A DNA stretch of 6,038 nucleotides from Bacillota bacterium. Lineage in GTDB: Bacteria > Bacillota > Clostridia > Christensenellales > Borkfalkiaceae. The notes under the pieces were generated by a model. The model searched no databases. It worked only from the letters and a program-made list of their open reading frames with translations, and was not told the origin of the DNA. The DNA lies in NCBI GenBank assembly GCA_003343765.1, contig QAKO01000071.1, positions 1 through 6,038 on the forward strand, read 5' to 3'. Shown one piece after another: positions 1 to 4,787 of this stretch (the first letter of the stretch is position 1; each line of letters starts with the position of its first letter). The translations under genes and the position numbers were made by a program.

Positions 1-50
1 GCTGATTCGTAATCAGCAGGTCGCCGGTTCAAGTCCGGCCAGTAGCTCCA
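1..50 (+). tRNA. tRNA-Thr(CGT), 3' part (5' end outside window)
   Basis: This is the 3' two thirds of a tRNA that begins before the window. The anticodon arm is 1-17 (GCTGA / TCAGC stem, loop TTCGTAA), with anticodon CGT at 8-10, which reads ACG (threonine). A 5-nt variable loop (18-22) follows, then a T arm at 23-39 (GCCGG / CCGGC, loop TTCAAGT), the 3' acceptor strand 40-46, discriminator T47 and an encoded CCA at 48-50. The acceptor and D arms cannot be checked because the 5' half is missing. An intrinsic terminator starts at the next base. Confidence 0.93.
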
Positions 51-95
51 AACAAAAAGGCATCCCTTACGGATGCCTTTTTGTTTGGTTTTTTC
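51..95 (+). terminator. Intrinsic terminator of the tRNA-Thr transcript
   Basis: A perfect 15-bp inverted repeat, AACAAAAAGGCATCC (51-65) and GGATGCCTTTTTGTT (71-85), has a 5-nt loop CTTAC. It is followed by TGGTTTTTT. It begins directly after the tRNA CCA, so it ends the tRNA transcription unit. Confidence 0.93.
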
Positions 96-381
96 ACTGG
101 TTTTTTCTACAGACCTATAACCATTCAGACATGCTTTCAAAAAAATTCACAATCCCCACGCCATGGTATTCTTTTGCGTTTCTTGGACGACAACAGATCT
201 TCCCTGCAAGTCCAATGTGAGACCCCGCAAATCCCCTCTATGATTTGTTTATTAAATTGCCTTCAATAAAAGGGATTACTTTTTTCCGCAAAAATAACAC
301 AACCGCTGCATTTTTAGTTTTCAGTATCTTCTTGGGCATGAAAATGGCGCAGCTTTTATATTTTACAACACGAGCCAGCCG
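96..381. other. No intact gene; probable decayed sequence
   Basis: I see no supported gene in these ~285 bases. Short open frames exist on both strands, but none has a convincing RBS plus a recognisable product. On the minus strand, one open frame from about 237 to 115 reads protein-like (for example ...KEYHGVGIVNFFESMSEWL then stop), without a start or a family I recognise. Because it lies just downstream of a wrecked permease gene, I infer it is the tail of decayed accessory DNA between that gene and the tRNA. Confidence 0.5.
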
Positions 382-756
382 TCATTCGATACTCTTCAAC
401 GATTCTATCATATCAATCCGACACAAGCTTTTGTACATGACCAGATTGATGATCGCGGAAAATGCCAACGTCATCACCGCCCCCAAAAGATAGCTGATTT
501 ACGAAATACTCCTGCCAAATATGATCAGATCCACTTCTATGGAAACAATCATGTACTGATGCAGCAAAATACCCAATCCTATACCCAGGATAACTCCGAT
601 CACCGTCAGCAACACATTTTCTTTATACACATACGAAGCAACTTCCGTATCGTAAAAACCCAGCGCCTTCAATGTTGCGAGCTACCGCTTGCGCTCCGCA
701 ATATTGATACTGTTTAAATTGTACAGCACTACAAACGCCAAAAGCGCCGCCGCACC
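382..756 (-). pseudogene. FtsX-family ABC permease, C-terminal fragment with two in-frame stops
   Basis: One minus-strand frame from about 756 to a TGA at 384-382 encodes the C-terminal module of an FtsX/MacB-type ABC transporter permease. It reads ALLAFVVLYNLNSINIAERKR, then stop, LATLKALGFYDTEVASYVYK, a hydrophobic segment VLLTVIGVILGIGLGILL, a stop, a second hydrophobic segment (LGAVMTLAFSAIINLVMY), and ends IDMIESLKSIE. The YNL-x-NI-x-ER and TLKALGFYD motifs are typical of these permeases. The stops are TAG at 684-682, where the family normally has Glu (one base change from GAG), and TAA at 501-499. The frame is otherwise unbroken, so these are point mutations in recent decay. The upstream part is missing or rearranged (next entries) and no partner ATPase is in the window. 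No function is expected. Confidence 0.85.
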
Positions 757-774
757 TAATTATTCAAAGAAGAA

Positions 775-930
775 AGAGTACCGCCTGCACTTCAGACCGA
801 TTCAATAAATAGTTTCCGATTTTGTCCTGAAAATCATCGGACGTATCCTCGTATTTGAGTAAAATCTGATTATAAGTCCGACGCATTCTAACAAAACATT
901 TTTCCCCGGCTTCAATGCCTCGGGACGCAT
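775..930 (-). pseudogene. FtsX-family permease, middle fragments
   Basis: Two short minus-strand pieces fit the middle of the same permease. The first, 930-886, reads MRPEALKPGKNVLLE and resembles the MRPKAPKxGKRVLLERI linker that follows the first membrane cluster in this family. The second, about 868-775 and one frame off, reads QILLKYEDTSDDFQDKIGNY and then LLNRSEVQAVLF, like the extracytoplasmic part just before the last membrane cluster. The family segment that should lie between them (ARNLFRYKKR-type) is absent, and a further ~25 codons seem deleted before the 756-382 fragment. Family assignment by motif memory is good for the first piece and moderate for the second. Confidence 0.65.
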
Positions 931-931
931 G

Positions 932-1097
932 GCATTGGGGAGCGGGAACGCGGCCGTTCTGGCAAGGTATCTCATGTATGTGCTTTTGCCGACTTTGACG
1001 GGATCAATTGTCGGTGTACTGTTCGGGGAAAAAATATTCCCGTTGGCGATCATGAAGACGTATGCATTGCTCTATAAAGGGCTGAATGTATTTCTGC
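932..1097 (+). pseudogene. FtsX-family permease, inverted membrane-segment fragment
   Basis: This piece of the permease lies on the opposite strand to all the others. Read on the plus strand it gives ALGSGNAAVLARYLMYVLLP, then TLTGSIVGVLFGEKIFPLAI and MKTYALLYKGLNVFLLP. It matches the family stretch after the TLKALGY motif, with a transmembrane segment and a Gly-rich turn. It has no stops over ~55 codons. It starts at the hexamer GCATTG (932-937), whose reverse complement sits at 1220-1225 at the end of the minus-strand piece ...RLQIGTLKAL. Joining the two at that hexamer gives continuous TLKALGSGNAAVLARYLMYV in one frame, so the segment is best explained by an inversion. The right edge, about 1097-1102, is approximate. 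Confidence 0.75.
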
Positions 1098-1225
1098 TTC
1101 CACGATTCTCTTCCCAAAACATACCACTGCGGCACCCGAATCAGGTCACTGATCCCGGGAACTGCGCCGCCAAACTGTTCCAATAATTCTTCATATCTGC
1201 GTTCGCATGCCTTCTCCGACAATGC
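932..1225. repeat. Short inverted repeat at the ends of an inverted segment
   Basis: GCATTG at 932-937 and CAATGC at 1220-1225 form inverted 6-bp ends. The likeness extends inward imperfectly (GCATTGnnGGAGnnGG in both). In each copy the hexamer is the Ala-Leu of the permease TLKAL(G) motif and is in the same codon phase. This suggests illegitimate recombination at a microhomology. It is too short to be a site for a known invertase, and I saw no invertase gene. Confidence 0.5.
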
Positions 1226-1654
1226 TTTTAAAGTCCCGATCTGCAACCGCTCTTCTTCCACCATTCTGATCTGCGTTTTGTCAAGCTCTGCCGTGATAAC
1301 AGGTTTGACAGGTTCGGGAGCCGTTACTGTCAGTGTCTTTGTCACGCTCTCTGCATTTTCCGCACTGAACGTAAATACATATACGCCCGCTTCTTCCGGC
1401 GTAAACGTCGTTCCCGTAAAAGTGACCGACGCACCGCCGTCTTTACTGTATGTAACCGAAACACTGCCTTTGCTTGCAGAATAATTTAATGTAACAGTTT
1501 CCCCGACGGTCACCTCTGATTCACTCAATTCGGCGGTGATCGTCACTTCATCGTCCGACGGTATGTTCGGCTGAACTTTTTCGCAAGCCGCAAAAAAAGC
1601 AACGGACACACAGAACAGGATAACCGCCACAACCGACGCAAAAATCTTCTTCAT
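1004..1654 (-). CDS. Truncated Ig-like-domain lipoprotein with a chimeric 3' end
   Basis: This is a 216-codon open frame of mixed origin. Residues 1-24 are a lipoprotein signal: MKK, a hydrophobic core, then the lipobox F-A-A-C with C24 as the predicted lipidated cysteine. Residues ~36-112 are a bacterial Ig-like beta-sandwich domain (TITAELSESEVTVGETVTL ... GVYVFTFSAENAESVTKTLT). A second copy starts at ~119 (VITAELDKTQI) but breaks off at residue 129 (base 1268). Residues 130-184 are permease debris, and 185-216 are antisense to the inverted permease piece. So only 1268-1654 is the original gene. The start is supported by AAGGAGG (1660-1666, 5 nt from ATG) and a consensus promoter. The intact protein would be a surface lipoprotein of unknown role; the present product is probably not functional. 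It could be listed as a pseudogene. Confidence 0.7.
   Translation of the reverse strand: MKKIFASVVAVILFCVSVAFFAACEKVQPNIPSDDEVTITAELSESEVTVGETVTLNYSASKGSVSVTYSKDGGASVTFTGTTFTPEEAGVYVFTFSAENAESVTKTLTVTAPEPVKPVITAELDKTQIRMVEEERLQIGTLKALSEKACERRYEELLEQFGGAVPGISDLIRVPQWYVLGRESWKQKYIQPFIEQCIRLHDRQREYFFPEQYTDN
1103..1267 (-). pseudogene. FtsX-family permease, N-terminal-half fragments
   Basis: Two minus-strand pieces lie inside the 3' part of the chimeric lipoprotein frame. The first, 1267-1220, reads RMVEEERLQIGTLKAL, a clear match to the family motif MVEExRxQIGTLKALGY that follows the second membrane segment. The second, 1219-1103, contains RYEELLEQFGG and ends VPQWYVLGRES, which resembles the end of the periplasmic coiled-coil (P-x-WYVLDR) that normally lies upstream of the first motif. 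Here the order is reversed, so more than one rearrangement is needed. The first piece is a firm call, the second a moderate one. Confidence 0.6.
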
Positions 1655-1728
1655 CCTTTCCTCCTTTTTTCGGGATCCGACAGTCCATAGACAATCTTCG
1701 GAAAACCCTTCATTGTTTTTGTGATTTT

Positions 1729-1757
1729 ATTATAGAACAGCAAAAAAAGCATGTCAA
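1729..1757 (-). promoter_or_regulatory. Perfect consensus sigma-A promoter of the truncated lipoprotein gene
   Basis: On the minus strand, TTGACA (1757-1752) and TATAAT (1734-1729) are separated by exactly 17 bases. Both hexamers match the housekeeping consensus with no mismatch. Transcription should start near 1722, giving a leader of about 68 nt before the ATG at 1654. Confidence 0.88.
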
Positions 1758-1764
1758 TATCTTT

Positions 1765-1813
1765 AAAAAAAATTAACGTTCACCGAAATCGTAGCGAAAC
1801 GTTAATTTTTTTT
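1765..1813. terminator. A/T-rich 16-bp hairpin, possible bidirectional terminator
   Basis: Perfect 16-base arms, AAAAAAAATTAACGTT (1765-1780) and AACGTTAATTTTTTTT (1798-1813), enclose a 17-nt loop. With eight A/T pairs at the foot, either strand ends in a run of U, as in a bidirectional intrinsic terminator. The GC content of the stem is low, so efficiency is uncertain. It lies 7 bases upstream of the lipoprotein -35 box and would insulate that promoter from minus-strand transcripts coming from the lysS-Nudix unit. Confidence 0.6.
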
Positions 1814-2095
1814 GTAATTTACTTTGCGACAAACCTGACCGTTTTTCTACAAAATATTTCCCTATATTTTTCAGCTCTTTTTCACCAAAGAACAAGAAGG
1901 TACCCCCCATGTCGGATCGCCCCTGTACGTTTTTTACGATAAAAATGCAAGAAAGTACAAGCGCGCCCGTTTCTGAACGAACATGGACGCGCTTATATCG
2001 CAATTCAAAAGCAAGAAAGCCAATGCATTTTTATAAATTTATTGTTTTACAGTAAGTTTACAACCGATCAAGCACAGAAACAGCTCTTTTGCAGC
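1814..2095. other. Intergenic stretch with a GC-rich inverted repeat
   Basis: No supported gene lies in these ~280 bases. An inverted repeat AAGCGCG (1959-1965) / CGCGCTT (1988-1994), extended by a CC/GG pair beyond one mismatch, could form a hairpin. On the minus strand it is followed by a T-rich stretch, so it may end transcription from the Nudix gene about 100 nt downstream of its stop. A 76-codon minus-strand frame (2003-1773, TTG start) spans both hairpins, has no RBS, and ends inside the A/T hairpin. I treat it as chance. Confidence 0.45.
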
Positions 2096-2503
2096 TCAAA
2101 CAAGGTTTGCAAGATATTTTCTCAGTTCTACGAGCGCGGGGATATCCGCAGGCGCCCATTCCTCTTCTTTAAGTTCATCCGCCGCGAGAAAGCGAAGCGC
2201 CTCGTGCTCCGTGCAATGAAAATCCGTAAGAAATTCGCACAAATATGTATGCAACGTGATACAAAAATCCGGATATTCGTGCGTCATGTCCAGAAAATGC
2301 GAGCAGACGCGGATATCCGCGCACAGCTCCTCTTTCACTTCGCGCACAAGCGCATCTTCGGGCGTTTCGCCCGCCTCGATTTTTCCGCCGACAAATTCGT
2401 ATTTATGCGCTACGTACGCATACTTGCTCTCGCCACGTTTCGCCGCCAGAACTTTATTCCCGTTCAGCAAAACCGCTCCGACGACTTGTAAATGCTTCTT
2501 CAT
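2096..2503 (-). CDS. Nudix hydrolase (MutT/NudG-like nucleotide pyrophosphohydrolase)
   Basis: This 135-residue protein is a typical single-domain Nudix hydrolase. The Nudix box runs from G40: G-x5-E46-x7-R54-E55-V56-x-E58-E59. The Mg-binding glutamates are present, while the usual Gly near the end of the box is Cys61. The region before it (RGESKYAYVAHKYEFVGGKI) resembles the MutT/CTP pyrophosphohydrolase group, which hydrolyses (often oxidised or non-canonical) NTPs or dNTPs to NMP and pyrophosphate in the cytoplasm. The substrate cannot be told from sequence. I chose the ATG at 2501-2503 because GGAGA (2509-2513) lies 5 nt upstream and homology starts there. A longer in-frame ATG at 2539 falls inside the preceding hairpin. 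The gene follows lysS by 92 bases on the same strand with no visible promoter of its own, so it probably depends on read-through. Confidence 0.9.
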   Translation of the reverse strand: MKKHLQVVGAVLLNGNKVLAAKRGESKYAYVAHKYEFVGGKIEAGETPEDALVREVKEELCADIRVCSHFLDMTHEYPDFCITLHTYLCEFLTDFHCTEHEALRFLAADELKEEEWAPADIPALVELRKYLANLV

Positions 2504-2514
2504 CTCAATCTCCG

Positions 2515-2549
2515 AAAAGAGAGAAAATGCGGTCTGCATTTTCTCTCTT
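2515..2549 (-). terminator. Hairpin between lysS and the Nudix gene (terminator/attenuator)
   Basis: Perfect 14-base arms, AAGAGAGAAAATGC (2517-2530) and GCATTTTCTCTCTT (2536-2549), enclose a 5-nt loop. On the minus strand the stem ends ...CTCTCTTTTCGG, a weak U tract. It starts 47 nt past the lysS stop. The Nudix RBS begins only 3 bases beyond its foot. It likely terminates part of the lysS transcripts, and may also limit translation of the Nudix gene or protect mRNA ends. Confidence 0.7.
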
Positions 2550-2595
2550 CTTTTTTCTGTTCTTCCTTACCCGAGCTGACCGCCTAACGCTCCGC

Positions 2596-4620
2596 TCAGT
2601 GAACCAGCGATCCGATCTGCGCGCCGTCCGCCGCAAAAAGCAGGTGGCACGTTCCGTCTTCATTCGTGCTCGCCAGCAACATTCCGTTCGAATATTCGTT
2701 CCCGAATTTGTGAGGTTTCAGATTGACCAAAACCACGATCTTCTTTCCGATAAGCTGTTCAGGCTCATACTGATCCGCGATCGAAGATACGATCACGCGC
2801 TCGCCAATGCCGTCGTTGAGTGTTATTTTCATCAGCTTATTTGTCTTACGCATCGGCTTTGCTGCCAGAATTTTACAGATACGTATATCATTTTTCGCAA
2901 AATCTTCCAGCTCGATCTGCTCTTTCAAAGGAGCGGGTTCCGCTACAAATGTATCTTCCGTAACTTTCTTTTCTTCTGTCTTTTCGACCTCTTTTTCTTC
3001 CGCAACTGCGTCCGGATCTTCCGCTTCCGGCAACGAAAAATCCAAAAGTTTCAGATACCGCTCCGCATCGACCGCAAACAGGTACAGATACAGCCGAGGC
3101 CCTTTGTCGCGCGCAAGGATCAGATTATAAACATCCTTGAAAAATTTGCTCTGTACTTCTTTCAATGCATTCTTATCTTCCGCCTTGTCGGGATACACGC
3201 GCTTGGGAATCGCGTAAAGCTCCGATTGCAGAGAGTCCAGCGTGTACCCGCCCTTGGAAATATATTCTTTAAGCTCTTTCACGCACTTTTTCTCTGACTC
3301 ATCCATTGTGCGGTAATATTCCCAGTTACGTTTTTTCAGAATAACATATTCGCTTTCAGGTGAGCAGGTTTTCAGCCAGAATTCCGCTTTGGCAAAACGC
3401 TCCGAAAAATCAGCAACCTTGTACGGCGTTCCGATCTTCTCGAACAGCTGTTCCATCATCCGCGCATTGAAATTGACAACCGACCCCAGATCCACTAGCT
3501 GCCCCATCGGAACAGGCATAACTTTCCGCCCCGCAATTTCACAATTCTCCATCACGCGCGCGACCGTCTCGTTTGCCGTACCATCCCGATAGGATGTCAG
3601 CATTTTGTCAAATTCAAAATACTGGCGCAAAATCTCATCCGAAAGACAAAAATCAAAGGCTTTCAAAGGTTCCGTCTTTGCATACAGCCACAAAATCACT
3701 TCCGGCTGGTATAATTTCAGCAGAAAATCAGGCGTCATGTTGAATCCAGAAGATCCGCTCATCTTGCCCACGCTGCCCTTGATCCCGATAAATTCGTAAC
3801 CCTGGAACAGCGGCGCCGGATACCCGAATACTTCGCGCGAAACATCTTTCGCCGTATCGTAGCTTCCGTTCTTCGACGCGTGATCTTTTCCGCCCGGTTC
3901 AAAATCGACACCTTCCGCAAGCCACCGCATCGGCCAGTCTACCTTCCATTGCAGTTTGCAGTTATGATCTTTTGTGAAATCAAACTCGCCTTCATGCCCG
4001 CATTCGCAAATATATTTCGCCTTTGTGCAGTCTTCCGACACCGACACGATCTTTGTGCTGTCTTTCCCGCAATTCGGACAGAATATGCTCACCGGATAAT
4101 AATTCTCCCTCTCTTCTTCCGTAGAATCCTGCGTGCGGTGCTTGTCCAATATGTCAAATATTTTCTTGCGGTTCTTCAACGCAAAAATAATATGCTCTGC
4201 ATATCTCCCGCTGCGGTATTCCTGCGCCTGGAAATGATATTCCATCTCGATCCCGAAATTCTTCAGAGAGTTCATAAATTCTTTTTCAAAATGCTCGGCA
4301 TAACTCTTGCAGCACCCGAAAGGATCGGGAATGTCCGCATAAGGATACCCGATGTATTTCTCAAATGAATTGTTGCCCAGATGATCGGCTACGTTCTTCG
4401 GCACTTTGCGAAGCCTGTCATACTCGTCCCACGAAAAAAGAAGTTTCGCCTTCTTGCCGCGTTTTAAAAGCGCCTTATATACAAAATAACTCGTCGCTAT
4501 GTCACGGAAATTCCCGATATGCACCGATCCCGACGGCGATATCCCTGCCGCACATACATATTCTTCCTTTTCCGGATTGCGGCGGATGATCTCGTCCGCC
4601 AACTTATCTGCCCAATACAT
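2596..4620 (-). CDS. lysS: Class I lysyl-tRNA synthetase with C-terminal Trbp111-type tRNA-binding domain
   Basis: This enzyme charges tRNA-Lys with lysine using ATP in the cytoplasm. It is the class I (archaeal-type, also named lysK) form: HIGH motif H34-I-G-N37, a zinc-ribbon-like C181-x2-C184 ... C205-x-C207, the family stretch GVDFEPGGKDHASKNGSYD (237-255), and KMSGS at 286-290. The anticodon-binding helical region runs to about residue 530 (ends near GPRLYLYL). A Glu/Lys-rich linker follows (~533-565), then an OB-fold tRNA-binding domain (566-674: IELEDFAKNDIRICKILAAK ... NLKPHKFGNEYSNGMLLAS) like Trbp111, EMAP II and the MetRS C terminus. Class I LysRS is usually ~500-550 residues, so the 674-residue length reflects this added module. 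The start is set by AGGAGA (4629-4634), 8 nt from ATG. The leader is ~34 nt, too short for a T-box. No class II LysRS is in the window. Confidence 0.95.
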   Translation of the reverse strand: MYWADKLADEIIRRNPEKEEYVCAAGISPSGSVHIGNFRDIATSYFVYKALLKRGKKAKLLFSWDEYDRLRKVPKNVADHLGNNSFEKYIGYPYADIPDPFGCCKSYAEHFEKEFMNSLKNFGIEMEYHFQAQEYRSGRYAEHIIFALKNRKKIFDILDKHRTQDSTEEERENYYPVSIFCPNCGKDSTKIVSVSEDCTKAKYICECGHEGEFDFTKDHNCKLQWKVDWPMRWLAEGVDFEPGGKDHASKNGSYDTAKDVSREVFGYPAPLFQGYEFIGIKGSVGKMSGSSGFNMTPDFLLKLYQPEVILWLYAKTEPLKAFDFCLSDEILRQYFEFDKMLTSYRDGTANETVARVMENCEIAGRKVMPVPMGQLVDLGSVVNFNARMMEQLFEKIGTPYKVADFSERFAKAEFWLKTCSPESEYVILKKRNWEYYRTMDESEKKCVKELKEYISKGGYTLDSLQSELYAIPKRVYPDKAEDKNALKEVQSKFFKDVYNLILARDKGPRLYLYLFAVDAERYLKLLDFSLPEAEDPDAVAEEKEVEKTEEKKVTEDTFVAEPAPLKEQIELEDFAKNDIRICKILAAKPMRKTNKLMKITLNDGIGERVIVSSIADQYEPEQLIGKKIVVLVNLKPHKFGNEYSNGMLLASTNEDGTCHLLFAADGAQIGSLVH

Positions 4621-4660
4621 ACTAAATCTCTCCTGTGCTTGATTCGCTTACATTTGTGCT

Positions 4661-4690
4661 ATTATAGCATATCCGCCGACTAAAAATCAA
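4661..4690 (-). promoter_or_regulatory. lysS promoter (extended -10)
   Basis: On the minus strand, TTGATT (4690-4685) is followed after 18 bases by TATAAT (4666-4661), preceded by TG as an extended -10 (TGCTATAAT). The predicted start is near 4654, giving a ~34-nt leader to the lysS ATG. The -10 lies in a small palindrome, TGCTAT-T-ATAGCA on the plus strand. Confidence 0.82.
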
Positions 4691-4731
4691 TAAGTATGCG
4701 CCCGAAACGCAAAAATTCTGCAGAAAATGAT

Positions 4732-4759
4732 TTGCTTTTATCCTGCATTGTGCTATAAT
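4732..4759 (+). promoter_or_regulatory. azlCD promoter (extended -10)
   Basis: On the plus strand, TTGCTT (4732-4737), 16 bases, then TATAAT (4754-4759), again with TGC directly before it (TGCTATAAT). The predicted start is near 4766, leaving a ~22-nt leader with no room for a riboswitch. GGAGA (4777-4781) is the RBS for the azlC ATG at 4788. It diverges from the lysS promoter, with the two -35 boxes 41 bases apart. Confidence 0.8.
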
Positions 4760-4787
4760 ACACTCTATCTTTTACTGGAGATATGCC

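Noticed and set aside
238..339. 33-codon minus-strand frame starting MPKKILKTKN
   Set aside because: No RBS, very short, Lys-rich and low complexity. Not supported as a gene.
1..381. tRNA-associated integration site of a mobile element
   Set aside because: The tRNA 3' end is adjacent to degraded DNA, but I found no integrase and no repeated copy of the tRNA 3' end elsewhere in the window.
932..1225. Phase-variable invertible switch
   Set aside because: The ends are only a 6-bp identity with weak extension, no recombinase is nearby, and both orientations leave a broken gene. Microhomology inversion of a dead gene is simpler.
1773..2003. 76-codon minus-strand frame with TTG start
   Set aside because: There is no RBS, the start is rare, it spans a hairpin, and its stop lies in the A/T hairpin arm. 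No family is recognised.
2504..2539. Longer Nudix start at 2539
   Set aside because: The extra 12 codons lie in the inter-gene hairpin. The ATG at 2503 has a proper RBS, and Nudix homology begins there.
2527..3297. 256-codon plus-strand open frame antisense to lysS
   Set aside because: It is very rich in Arg, Phe and Leu, has no domain, and lies wholly opposite the well-conserved LysRS C-terminal region. It is a shadow frame.
4621..4787. T-box or other riboswitch controlling lysS or azlC
   Set aside because: Predicted leaders are only about 34 and 22 nt, too short for a T-box or lysine riboswitch.
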